This document shows positions 26,791 through 34,867 of a stretch of DNA of 64,000 nucleotides, piece after piece. Origin of the DNA: Duganella sp. sic0402 (GTDB taxonomy: Bacteria; Pseudomonadota; Gammaproteobacteria; Burkholderiales; Burkholderiaceae_D); contig NZ_JAHUWK010000013.1 in the NCBI RefSeq assembly GCF_019219065.1, positions 62,001-126,000 on the forward strand. The letters run 5' to 3'. The notes under the pieces were generated by a model, which searched no databases, was not told where the DNA came from, and was given only the letters and a program-made list of their open reading frames with translations. Every line of letters begins with the position of its first letter. Within the stretch, counting starts at the first letter, position 1. The translations under genes and the position numbers were made by a program.

Positions 26791-28275
26791 ATGCGTAATG
26801 CCAGTAAGTACCAGATGAAAGTCCTCGCAGTCCTGTTGTGCACGGCCGCGCTCAGCGGTTGTAGCCTGTTCTCGTCGAAGAAAAAAGAGGAGCCTGCACC
26901 TGCTGCGGCTGCTGCGGCTGCCGCGCCTGCCGCTAGCGCCGCCGTGCCGGCCGCTGCGCCCGCCGCCAAGAAAGACAGCAGCGGTGGTTTCCTGCCGCCT
27001 GGTTCGTCGGGCAACGTCGAGATCGACTCGATCGTGGTGGTGGTCAATGACGACGTGATTACCCAGCGCGAACTGTCCAACCGCATCAAGACCGTCAGCG
27101 CGCGCATGAAAGCGCAGAACGTGCAGATGCCGGACCCTGCCGACCTGCGCCGCCAGCTGCTGGAGCGCATGATCGTCGAGCGCTCGCAGCTGCAACTGGC
27201 CAAGGAAATGGGCGTGCGCGTGGACGACCTGCAACTGGACCGCGCCATTGCCCGTATCGCCGAGGCGCAGAAGATGAACATCCAGCAGCTGCGCGACCAG
27301 ATGGAAAAGGATGGCACGCCATACGCCTCCTTCCGCGAAGAAATCCGTGAAGAAATCATCATGCAGCGCCTGCGCGAGCATGAAGTCGACGGCAAGATCC
27401 AGATTTCCGATGCCGAGGTGGACAGCTTTATCGCCGCTGAAAAAGCCGCCGCCGCCGAGCAGTTCGAAATCAATATCTCGCAGATCATGGTACGTATTCC
27501 GGACAATGCCTCGGCCGAGGTGATTGCCCAGCGCCGCGCGCGCGCCGAGGAAGTGATGCGCCAGCTGCGCACCGGCGCCGACTTCGCCAAGATGGCCGCC
27601 ACCTACTCAGACGCCAGCGATGCACTGCAAGGCGGCTCGGTCGGCTGGCGCCAGCCTGAGCGCCTGCCGCCGGTGTTCGCCGAAGCGCTGGTCAAGCTGA
27701 AGCCGGGCCAGGTCACGCCGATCATCAAGAGTACCAGCGCCTTCCACATCCTGAAGGCGGTCGACCGCCGCAGCATGGCCGAAGCGCAAGCCGTGGCCTC
27801 GGTGCAGCAGACCCATGCCCGCCACATCCTGATCAAGATCACGCCGACCATGAGCGCGGCGGACGCCAAGCGCAAGCTGCTGGAACTGAAAGAGCGCCTG
27901 GACAATCAGGCCGCCAAGTTTGAAGATTTGGCACGCCTGGTGTCCAATGACAGTTCCGCTTCCAAGGGAGGCGACCTGGGCTGGCTGTCCCCTGGCGACG
28001 CCATGCCGGAATTCGAGGCGGCGATGAATGCGCTGAAGATCGGCGAAGTCAGCGAGCCGGTGGAAACCAGCTTCGGTGTGCACTTGATCGAAGTGATGGA
28101 GCGCAAGACCGACGACGTGTCCAAGGAGCGCGAGCGCAACAATGCGCGCCAGGCGCTGCGCGACCGCAAGCTGGAAGAAGCCACTGAAAGCTGGCAGCGC
28201 GAAGTGCGCGACCGTGCCTACGTCGAGTACCGCAACGAAGACGACAAGGCGGCCAACGCCAACGCCAACAAGTAA
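26791..28275 (+). CDS. surA: SurA-like periplasmic chaperone / peptidyl-prolyl isomerase with a lipoprotein signal
   Basis: Chaperone that carries unfolded beta-barrel proteins such as LptD to the Bam complex. The 494 residues include the SurA N-domain (IDSIVVVVNDDVITQRELSNR, near residues 75-215) and two parvulin domains (about 225-325 with FHILKAVDRR, and 340-440 with KGGDLGWLSPGDAMPEFE). The N-terminus is unusual: LLCTAALSGCSLFSSKKK is a lipobox with Cys24 and Ser at +2, followed by an Ala/Pro linker of some 30 residues. E. coli SurA is instead a soluble protein with a normal signal peptide. Met9 is an alternative start that keeps the lipobox. Operon position downstream of lptD is standard. 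Confidence 0.92.
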   Translation: MRNASKYQMKVLAVLLCTAALSGCSLFSSKKKEEPAPAAAAAAAAPAASAAVPAAAPAAKKDSSGGFLPPGSSGNVEIDSIVVVVNDDVITQRELSNRIKTVSARMKAQNVQMPDPADLRRQLLERMIVERSQLQLAKEMGVRVDDLQLDRAIARIAEAQKMNIQQLRDQMEKDGTPYASFREEIREEIIMQRLREHEVDGKIQISDAEVDSFIAAEKAAAAEQFEINISQIMVRIPDNASAEVIAQRRARAEEVMRQLRTGADFAKMAATYSDASDALQGGSVGWRQPERLPPVFAEALVKLKPGQVTPIIKSTSAFHILKAVDRRSMAEAQAVASVQQTHARHILIKITPTMSAADAKRKLLELKERLDNQAAKFEDLARLVSNDSSASKGGDLGWLSPGDAMPEFEAAMNALKIGEVSEPVETSFGVHLIEVMERKTDDVSKERERNNARQALRDRKLEEATESWQREVRDRAYVEYRNEDDKAANANANK

Positions 28276-28293
28276 GCAGAAAGGGGAGCACGC

Positions 28294-29364
28294 TTGAGCG
28301 CCACTTCATCCAAACGGCGCCCGGGAGTGCGCCCCGCTATTGCCGTCACGGTCGGCGAGCCGGCCGGCATCGGCCCGGAAATCTCCATCCGCTCGGCGTG
28401 GGCGCGGCGGCACGAAGTCAATTGCGTGCTGCTGGGCGACGCCGCCTTCCTGGCCATGACGGCCGCCGACATCGATCCTGAAATCCGTTTGTCCTCGCTG
28501 TCGCTGATGGCGGTGCGCAACGGCGGCCTGCCGCACTTTGGCGCCGACCGCATCACGGTGATCGATGTGCCGCTCGGCGCGCATGTGGTTCCCGGCAAGC
28601 TGGACAAGGAAAACGGCCGTGCCGTGCTGGACACGCTGGACGCCGCCATCGAAGGCGTGCAGGCCGGCTGGTTCGAGGCGGTGGTCACTGCGCCGCTGCA
28701 AAAGAGCACCATCAACGATGCCGGCGTGAAGTTTTCCGGCCATACCGAATATTTTGCCGACCAGACCGCAACGCCGCAGGTGGTGATGATGCTGGCCGGC
28801 CCGCAGCAGCTCAGCGGCGAACTGCATGGCGCGCCGCTGCGCGTGGCGCTGGCCACCACCCATCTGCCGCTGAAGGATGTGGCGGGGGCGCTGAGCCAGG
28901 ACGGCCTGGCGCGCATTCTGGACATCATTCACGCCGATCTGCAGCACAAGTTCGGCATCGCCCAGCCACGCATCCTGGTGTGCGGCCTGAACCCGCATGC
29001 GGGCGAGGGCGGCTACCTGGGCCGCGAGGAAATCGAGATCATCGCGCCGGCCATCGCGGCGGCGCAGGCGCGCGGCATCGCTGCCGCCGGCCCGTATCCG
29101 GCCGACACGCTGTTCCAGCCGAAATACCTGCGGGACGCCGACTGCGTGCTGGCCATGTACCACGACCAGGGCTTGCCGGTGCTGAAGTACGCCACCTTCG
29201 GCAACGGCGTCAACATCACGCTGGGTCTGCCGCTGATACGCACGTCGGTAGACCACGGCACGGCGCTGGACCTGGCCGCGCAAGGCCTGGGCAAGGCCGA
29301 CTGCGGCAGCATGGAACAGGCGATCAGCACCGCCTTATTGATGGCAAACGCCGTCAACGCTTAA
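28294..29364 (+). CDS. pdxA: 4-hydroxythreonine-4-phosphate dehydrogenase
   Basis: NAD-dependent enzyme of pyridoxal-phosphate synthesis that oxidises and decarboxylates 4-phosphohydroxy-threonine. A TTG start at 28294 is favoured because AAGGGGAG lies just upstream and no ATG fits. The 356 residues show AVTVGEPAGIGPEI, VTAPLQKSTINDAG, the metal-site histidines in FSGHTEYFAD and MYHDQGLPVLKY, and FGNGVNITLGLPLIRTSVDHG. It lies 18 nt after surA and before rsmA, as in E. coli. Confidence 0.95.
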   Translation: MSATSSKRRPGVRPAIAVTVGEPAGIGPEISIRSAWARRHEVNCVLLGDAAFLAMTAADIDPEIRLSSLSLMAVRNGGLPHFGADRITVIDVPLGAHVVPGKLDKENGRAVLDTLDAAIEGVQAGWFEAVVTAPLQKSTINDAGVKFSGHTEYFADQTATPQVVMMLAGPQQLSGELHGAPLRVALATTHLPLKDVAGALSQDGLARILDIIHADLQHKFGIAQPRILVCGLNPHAGEGGYLGREEIEIIAPAIAAAQARGIAAAGPYPADTLFQPKYLRDADCVLAMYHDQGLPVLKYATFGNGVNITLGLPLIRTSVDHGTALDLAAQGLGKADCGSMEQAISTALLMANAVNA

Positions 29365-29382
29365 TTATTGGACAATAAAAAC

Positions 29383-30153
29383 ATGAAACACGTAGCCCGC
29401 AAACGCTTCGGCCAGAACTTCCTGCAAGACCAGCATGTACTGGGCAGCATCACCGACTCGATCGATCCGCAGCCGGACGACGCCATGGTGGAAATCGGCC
29501 CCGGCCTGGCCGCCATGACCGATCAGCTGCTGCGCTCGCTGAAGCACATGCATGTGGTCGAACTGGACCGCGACCTGGTGACGCGGCTGGAGAAAGCCTA
29601 TCCGCGCAACAAGCTGAGCGTGCACTCCGGCGACGCGCTGAAGTTCGATTTCGCCAGCATCCCGGTGCCGGAAGGGCAGAAGCTGCGCATCGTCGGCAAC
29701 CTGCCGTACAACATCTCCAGCCCGCTGCTATTCCACCTGGCGACGTTTGCGCCACTGGTGCAGGACCAGCACTTCATGCTGCAAAAAGAGGTGGTGGAGC
29801 GCATGGTGGCCGAGCCGGGCAGCAAGGTGTATGGCCGCCTGTCGGTGATGCTGCAATGGCGCTACGATATGTCGCTGCTGTTTGTCGTGCCGCCGGAAGC
29901 CTTCGATCCGCCGCCGAAGGTGGATTCGGCCATCGTCCGCATGATTCCGGTCGCCCAGCCGCTGGCCTGCGATGGCCCGACGCTGGAAGCGGTGGTGCAG
30001 AAGGCGTTTTCGCAGCGCCGTAAAGTGATACGCAATTGCCTGTCCGGCATGTTCACCGAAGAACAGATCATCGCCGCCGGCATTAACCCGACCGACCGTC
30101 CGGAAGCCGTCGGCCTGGCACAGTACGTGGCGCTGGCGAATCTGCTGAAGTAA
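29383..30153 (+). CDS. rsmA: 16S rRNA (adenine1518-N6/adenine1519-N6)-dimethyltransferase
   Basis: KsgA/RsmA dimethylates two adjacent adenines in helix 45 late in 30S assembly; loss gives kasugamycin resistance. The 256 residues begin MKHVARKRFGQNFLQD, followed by the SAM-binding VEIGPGLAAMTDQL, HVVELDRDL, and the catalytic NLPYNISSPLLF. An in-frame TTG at 29368 is rejected because the family N-terminus fits the ATG at 29383. It is the last gene of the lptD operon, followed by a hairpin at 30158. Confidence 0.96.
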   Translation: MKHVARKRFGQNFLQDQHVLGSITDSIDPQPDDAMVEIGPGLAAMTDQLLRSLKHMHVVELDRDLVTRLEKAYPRNKLSVHSGDALKFDFASIPVPEGQKLRIVGNLPYNISSPLLFHLATFAPLVQDQHFMLQKEVVERMVAEPGSKVYGRLSVMLQWRYDMSLLFVVPPEAFDPPPKVDSAIVRMIPVAQPLACDGPTLEAVVQKAFSQRRKVIRNCLSGMFTEEQIIAAGINPTDRPEAVGLAQYVALANLLK

Positions 30154-30179
30154 AAAAAAGCCCGCTATTGAGCGGGCTT
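30152..30179 (-). terminator. Rho-independent terminator, strongest for the minus-strand lipoprotein pair
   Basis: AAGCCCGCT (30158-30166), loop ATTG, AGCGGGCTT (30171-30179) form a perfect 9-bp stem. The T tract (eight bases) appears only when read on the minus strand, toward rsmA. On the plus strand it may still halt rsmA transcripts weakly. Confidence 0.8.
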
Positions 30180-30303
30180 GAAATCCATTTCCTTTGCAAG
30201 AAGTGGAGGAGACAGATGCAGTATGCTGCGTTGCGATATATAACGCTACTTTATTTTCCGAATATCAATTATTTCGATTTCGGATATCTCCTCCCCACCT
30301 TCC

Positions 30304-30918
30304 TTATTTCGGTACGCAGGTCACCAGAATGTTGCTGACCGCGACTTCGTGCATGACGCCGGTGCCGTTCGCGACGGTGCAGCTCAGGCCGTTATCCGAT
30401 GGCACTGCGGTAACGCCATAGGACTGGCCGTCCGCAACCGTGCCGATGACGAAGTCCACGGCGCCGTTGGTGGCGCTGGCGCTGCTGATGGTGGCCGTGC
30501 CGCTGGAACCGTTGATCAGCGTGATGGTGCGTGCGGTGCCGTCGGCTGCCGCAGTCAGGCCGGTGATCTGGCCGCCCAGGTTGTAGGCGTTTTGCTGGCA
30601 CGACAGCTGCAGCGTGATTTCCACGTTGTAGCCGGCCGAACCGACGTTGGCGGTGTCCCAGCCGCAGGTCATGTGGGCTGGCTGGGCTTTGATGGCCACC
30701 GTGTACATGGTGCCGTAGTCGATCTGCTTGCTGAAGGCGAAGCTGGTGGCGCCCACTGGCAGGCTCAGGTCATCGCCGCCGTTATTGGTCAGCACCAGGC
30801 CGCTGTTGGTCAGGTTGAGGACGTTACCTTTTACCGTGTATTGCTGCTTGCCGCCGCAACCGGCCAGCGTGGCCAGCATGGTCAGCGCCGCGACGGCGCT
30901 TACAAACGAAAATTTCAT
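30304..30918 (-). CDS. Lipoprotein with two tandem immunoglobulin-like repeats (paralogue A)
   Basis: A 204-residue secreted lipoprotein: MKFSFVSAVAALTMLATLAGC ends in the lipobox LAGC, with Gly-Gly after the Cys. The mature part has two copies of a domain of about 85 residues with the pattern G-x-V/I-x2-L-(x)-N-x-G/S-D...F-x-F...Y-x-V...QP...C. Copy 1 spans KGNVLNLTNSGLVLTNN to LQLSC and copy 2 GQITGLTAAAD to ILVTC. Each carries two Cys that could pair. The start at 30918 follows GGAGAA. Function unknown. It lies 30 nt after its paralogue and forms an operon with it. Confidence 0.8.
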   Translation of the reverse strand: MKFSFVSAVAALTMLATLAGCGGKQQYTVKGNVLNLTNSGLVLTNNGGDDLSLPVGATSFAFSKQIDYGTMYTVAIKAQPAHMTCGWDTANVGSAGYNVEITLQLSCQQNAYNLGGQITGLTAAADGTARTITLINGSSGTATISSASATNGAVDFVIGTVADGQSYGVTAVPSDNGLSCTVANGTGVMHEVAVSNILVTCVPK

Positions 30919-30948
30919 GTATTTCTCCAAAGATTAAACGGTGGCGGC

Positions 30949-31569
30949 TTATTTGTTGACGCAGTTCACGATCAGGCCCAGCTGATCCGCTTCCGGCATG
31001 GTGCCTGGATTCAGCGCCGGGTCGATGGTGCAGGTCTGGTTGCTAGGCTGGGTCAGGATGGTCGCGCCGTACAGCGCCTTGTTGGCTACCTTGGTCGGGA
31101 AAGTGAAGCTCACGTTGGCGCCGGCGGTCGCTGGCGGCAGCACGGCGGTGCTGTCGGAACCATTGGCCAGCACCAGACCGGTGCCGGTCAAGCCTTTGAC
31201 GGTGCCACCCAGCGTGTACGGATTGGCGGTGCAGCTGATGGCGACGCGATAAACGGTGTAGTAGGAAGCTGTGCCTTTTGCCTCGGTAGAGGTGCAGGTG
31301 GCGCCAGGTGGAATGCTATCTACCACCACATCAAATTGCTCATCGGTGGCCAGCAACTTGCCGAACACGAAACTGTTCTGGCCAGGGGAAATGGTCAGGG
31401 TCAGCTTGTCGCTGTTGGACTTGTTGCTGAGGACGATGGTGGAATTGGCCGCACCACCGATGTAGGTAACGGTGCCGGACAGCGCCAGGCTGCCATTGCT
31501 GCCGCCGCAGGCGCTCAGGATCACACCACACAGCAGGGCTAGGCCCGCACGCAGAAACGAACTTTTCAT
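30949..31569 (-). CDS. Lipoprotein with two tandem immunoglobulin-like repeats (paralogue B)
   Basis: A 206-residue lipoprotein: MKSSFLRAGLALLCGVILSAC is the signal with lipobox LSAC. Two repeats follow: GTVTYIGGAANSTIVLSN through VAISC, and GTVKGLTGTGLVLANGSDS through LIVNC. The pattern GLVL-x-N-x-x-D, an F-x-F strand, then QPSNQTC is shared with the gene downstream, so the two are tandem duplicates. The start at 31569 follows AGAGAG; longer in-frame extensions (to 31737) lack a signal peptide and are rejected. Surface or periplasmic adhesion-like role is only a guess. Confidence 0.8.
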   Translation of the reverse strand: MKSSFLRAGLALLCGVILSACGGSNGSLALSGTVTYIGGAANSTIVLSNKSNSDKLTLTISPGQNSFVFGKLLATDEQFDVVVDSIPPGATCTSTEAKGTASYYTVYRVAISCTANPYTLGGTVKGLTGTGLVLANGSDSTAVLPPATAGANVSFTFPTKVANKALYGATILTQPSNQTCTIDPALNPGTMPEADQLGLIVNCVNK

Positions 31570-31752
31570 AGAAACTCTCTCTCCAAAACGAATAGGGCCC
31601 GGCAGCACGCACGGGAGGCAGCATATTACACTTGTGCGGCGTATTTTAGTGCATTTGGTAACACGGACTACGCAAATGGATGTAACAGCGTGTGTCCCCG
31701 GCCCGGCGCCGGCGCGTACAATAGCCTTGTTTGCCATTCTTTGCCCCGCATC

Positions 31753-32469
31753 ATGACCCCACGCCGCCCGCTAGCCCTGTTGTTTGACCTGGACGACACC
31801 CTGTGGCCGATTGCCCCGGTGATCGCCGCCGCCGAGCAGAGCTGGCATGCCTGGCTGGCGCAGCACGCGCCGCGCGTGGCCCAGGCCTTCAGCGTGGCTG
31901 AATTGCGGGTGCGGCGTGCGGCGCTGCTGGCGCGCCGGCCGGAGCTGGTCGCCGACCTCTACCAGCTGCGTCGCGAGGCGCTGGCCGAGATTTTTGCCGA
32001 AACCGGCGAGGACCCTGCGCATATCGAAGGCTCGATGCAGCATTTCGCCGTCCAGCGCAACCTTGTCGCGCCGTACGCCGATGTGCTGCCGGTGCTGCCG
32101 CTATTGCAGGGCATGTTGCGGCTGGGAGTGATCACCAATGGCAACGCCGACCTGGAAGTGATCGGCATGGACCACCATTTTGAATACAAGCTGTCGTCGT
32201 CGGTGTTTGGCCGCGCCAAGCCGGACCCAGGGATTTTCCTGGCCGCCTGCGCGGCGATGGGCGTGGCGCCGGAGGATGCGGTCTACGTTGGTGACGATTT
32301 GCGGCTGGATGTGCAGGGCGCGCAAGGCGCCGGCCTGCGCGCGGTGTGGATGAACCGTCACGGCGGCAGTGCGCACCTGGACGCCGGCGTCACGCCGGAC
32401 GCCATTTGCGCCACGTTTGACGAGCTGCTGGCGTGGATACGTGGGCAGATGCCGCAGAGCGGTGCATAA
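31753..32469 (+). CDS. HAD-superfamily hydrolase
   Basis: A 238-residue phosphatase-fold protein. Motif I LLFDLDDTLWP carries the nucleophile Asp, motif II is VITNGN, motif III RAKPDPGIF with the Lys, and motif IV YVGDDLRLDVQGA with the metal-binding Asp. The helical cap between residues about 20 and 100 is of the HAD-IA type, as in YjjG-like nucleotidases or phosphoglycolate phosphatases. The substrate cannot be read from the sequence. The region 31570-31752 contains the promoters of this gene and of the divergent lipoprotein pair. hrcA starts 37 nt downstream. Confidence 0.88.
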   Translation: MTPRRPLALLFDLDDTLWPIAPVIAAAEQSWHAWLAQHAPRVAQAFSVAELRVRRAALLARRPELVADLYQLRREALAEIFAETGEDPAHIEGSMQHFAVQRNLVAPYADVLPVLPLLQGMLRLGVITNGNADLEVIGMDHHFEYKLSSSVFGRAKPDPGIFLAACAAMGVAPEDAVYVGDDLRLDVQGAQGAGLRAVWMNRHGGSAHLDAGVTPDAICATFDELLAWIRGQMPQSGA

Positions 32470-32506
32470 TAAGCACAACATTGTTTTTGGCTCACCGATA
32501 TTTAGT

Positions 32507-33523
32507 ATGCAACTCGACAACCGCGCACAAACCCTGCTCAAGGCCCTGGTAGAACGCTATATCGCCGACGGCCAGCCGGTGGGGTCGCGCGCGCTTTCCA
32601 AGATTTCCGGGCTGGAGCTGTCGCCGGCCACCATCCGCAACATCATGGCGGACCTGGAGGAGCTGGGCTATGTCGCCAGCCCGCACACCTCGGCCGGCCG
32701 GGTGCCGACGCCGCGCGGCTACCGCATCTTTGTCGACACCTTGCTGACCGTGCAGCATCTGGACGAGCAGGCGGTCGGCGCGCAATTGCGGCTGCAATCG
32801 CCGCAGCCACAGAAGATGATCGCCAACGCGGCGCAGATGCTGTCCTCGCTGTCGCAGTTTGCCGGCGTGGTGCTGAGCCCGCGCCGTGAGTCGGTGTTCC
32901 AGCAGATCGAATTCCTGCGCCTGGGCGAGAAGCGCATCCTGCTGGTGATCGTTGCGCCCAATGGCGACGTGCAGAACCGCTTGCTGCTGACCGATGTCGA
33001 TTACAGCCCGGCGCAGCTGGTGCAATCGGCCAATTACATCAACCAGAATTATGGCGGGCTGGCGTTTGATGAAGTCCACGCGCGCCTGCAAAACGAGCTG
33101 CGCCAGCTGCGCGACGATATGGGCCGGTTGATGCAGGTGGCGGTGGAGGCTGGCAGCGAGGCGATGAAGGACGACAAGGATGACATGGTCATCGCCGGTG
33201 AGCGCAATCTGCTGTCGGTCAGCGATTTGTCGTCGAATATGAGTTCGTTGCGGCAGATGTTCGATATGTTCGAGCAGAAAACCGGCCTGATGCAGCTGCT
33301 GGACGTGTCGGCCAAGGCCAGCGGAGTGCAGATTTATATCGGCGGGGAATCCAGCCTGGTGCCGATGGATGAAATGAGCGTGGTGACCGCGCCGTACACG
33401 GCCAACGGCAAGATCGTTGGCACGCTGGGGGTGATCGGCCCGACACGGATGGCGTATGAGCGGGTGATACCGATTGTGGATATTACCGCCAAGCTGCTTT
33501 CAAACGCGCTCAGCCATAATTAA
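32507..33523 (+). CDS. hrcA: Heat-inducible transcription repressor HrcA
   Basis: Repressor of groE/dnaK heat-shock genes through the CIRCE inverted repeat; GroEL keeps it active. The 338 residues have an N-terminal winged helix (ALVERYIADGQPVGSRAL, LSPATIRNIMADLEELGYV, HTSAGRVPTPRGYR) and the central GAF-like and dimerisation domains, ending with IYIGGESSLVPMDEMSVVTAPY and GTLGVIGPTRMAYERVIPIV. The ATG at 32507 is chosen since the wHTH starts there. No CIRCE element is present in this window. Confidence 0.96.
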   Translation: MQLDNRAQTLLKALVERYIADGQPVGSRALSKISGLELSPATIRNIMADLEELGYVASPHTSAGRVPTPRGYRIFVDTLLTVQHLDEQAVGAQLRLQSPQPQKMIANAAQMLSSLSQFAGVVLSPRRESVFQQIEFLRLGEKRILLVIVAPNGDVQNRLLLTDVDYSPAQLVQSANYINQNYGGLAFDEVHARLQNELRQLRDDMGRLMQVAVEAGSEAMKDDKDDMVIAGERNLLSVSDLSSNMSSLRQMFDMFEQKTGLMQLLDVSAKASGVQIYIGGESSLVPMDEMSVVTAPYTANGKIVGTLGVIGPTRMAYERVIPIVDITAKLLSNALSHN

Positions 33524-33568
33524 TTTCCCCCCGGTACGGCGGGATCTGACCCCGTACGGGGAGGAAAT
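33523..33568. terminator. Long imperfect inverted repeat between hrcA and fur stops
   Basis: ATTTCCCCCCGGTACGG at the left pairs with CCGTACGGGGAGGAAAT at the right (about 16 of 17 positions with one bulge, 12-nt loop). It spans exactly from one convergent stop codon to the other, so it probably ends transcription from both sides. The GGATCTGACCCC-type core looks like a dispersed intergenic repeat, unverified. Confidence 0.6.
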
Positions 33569-33996
33569 CAAGGGCGGTGCGGGCAGGCGGTCTTGGTGCA
33601 GTTGCCGTAGATCGCCAGCGCGTGCTCGGCAATCTTGAAGCCGCGCTCCTTGGCGATGGCGTTCTGGCGGTCCTCGATCGCTTCGTCAAAGAATTCCTCG
33701 ACGCGGCCGCAATCCATGCACACCAGGTGATCATGGTGCGAACCCGCATTCAGCTCGAAGATGGCCTTGCCGGTTTCAAAATGGTTGCGGTTCAGCAGGC
33801 CGGCCTGCTCGAACTGGGTCAGCACGCGGTACACGGTGGCCAGGCCCACATCCATATTATCCGCCAGCAGGATCTTGTAGACATCCTCGGCGGTCAGGTG
33901 GCGCACTTCACTATTCTGGAAGATATCCAGGATTTTGATGCGTGGCAAAGTGGCTTTGAGGCCGCTGGCCTTCAGATCGGTAGGATTATTACCCAT
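33568..33996 (-). CDS. fur: Ferric uptake regulator
   Basis: Fe(II)-dependent repressor of iron uptake, 142 residues. The winged helix covers KATLPRIKILDIFQ, HLTAEDVYKILL and VGLATVYRVLTQFEQAGLL. Metal-binding residues are in FELNAGSHHDHLVCMDCGRVEEF, with a CxxC pair, and a second Cys pair region lies in YGNCTKTACPHRP. The start at 33996 gives the usual MGNNPTDLKASGLKAT; the upstream frame to 34068 is rejected. It is the likely reader of the boxes at 8402 and perhaps 6758. Divergent from bamE. Confidence 0.97.
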   Translation of the reverse strand: MGNNPTDLKASGLKATLPRIKILDIFQNSEVRHLTAEDVYKILLADNMDVGLATVYRVLTQFEQAGLLNRNHFETGKAIFELNAGSHHDHLVCMDCGRVEEFFDEAIEDRQNAIAKERGFKIAEHALAIYGNCTKTACPHRP

Positions 33997-34213
33997 GGTC
34001 GTAACTCTTAATGTGGTTGGCGGATAGCTAGGCGTTAGTTTAACGCACTCCGGGGCTGGCCGCACCACCCACGCGTCACCAGATACTTTCCCGTAGTTAA
34101 TTTACATTTACAAAGTTTTGCACCTGATTTGGCGGATTCTGCCCCATCCCGCGCCGGGTGCTTTATGATATAGCGTTTTTCGGCACTTCCGCTCGATCAG
34201 ATTGAGGACATTT

Positions 34214-34855
34214 ATGCGCGTCACCCAGGCTTCTTCGCAGTCTTTGTTGCACCGTTTCACTCCTGTCGCAGCCGCAGCGTGCGTTGCGCTGGCGCTGGGC
34301 GGCTGCGCGACCAAAACCACGCTGGGCGAGAAAGCCACCGAGGTAAAAGACCACGAACCCACGCTGGACGCCAGCAAGGGTGCGCAGACCACCACCATCA
34401 CGCGCCTGCAGCGCTTTATGTGGTTCTTCTCGCCGTATCGTCCGGACATCCAGCAGGGCAACTTCGTTTCCGAAGAAATGTTGGCGCAATTGAAAGCCGG
34501 CATGACGCAGGACCAGGTCCGCTTCATCTTCGGCACCGCGCTGCTGACCGACCCGTTCCACGGCAACCGCTGGGACTACGCCTTCCGCCTGGCCAAGGGC
34601 AATGGCGAAATCACCACCAGCCGCGTGATCGTGTTCTTCGACAAGGACGGCCGTGTCGAGCGCTGGGAAGGCGGCAATCTGCCGACCGAGAAAGAATATA
34701 TCGCCCGCATCGCCGGCCCGGCCCGCAGCCTGAAGAAAGAGGCGGCCGAGGAAGCCGCGCTGGCCAAGCCGGCGCCGGTCGCACCGCTGCCATCCGGCCC
34801 GGACAAGGCCAATGCCGCTCCGGTGGAAGCGACGATCAGCAACGACAAGAAATAA
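34214..34855 (+). CDS. bamE: Outer membrane protein assembly factor BamE (extended)
   Basis: Outer-membrane lipoprotein of the Bam complex. The ATG at 34214 follows TGAGGACA; the TTG at 34202 is rejected. The signal ends in a LALGGC lipobox with Ala at +2. The SmpA/OmlA domain is clear: YRPDIQQGNFVSEEMLAQLKAGMTQDQVRFIFGTALLTDPFHGNRWDY. At 213 residues it is longer than E. coli BamE (113) because of an Ala/Pro-rich C-terminal tail. The fur-bamE divergence is common in proteobacteria. A -10-like TATGAT is at 34164. Confidence 0.94.
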   Translation: MRVTQASSQSLLHRFTPVAAAACVALALGGCATKTTLGEKATEVKDHEPTLDASKGAQTTTITRLQRFMWFFSPYRPDIQQGNFVSEEMLAQLKAGMTQDQVRFIFGTALLTDPFHGNRWDYAFRLAKGNGEITTSRVIVFFDKDGRVERWEGGNLPTEKEYIARIAGPARSLKKEAAEEAALAKPAPVAPLPSGPDKANAAPVEATISNDKK

Positions 34856-34867
34856 CAAGGATTGAGC

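Noticed and set aside
32470..32506. CIRCE operator upstream of hrcA
   Set aside because: No TTAGCACTC-type inverted repeat is present.
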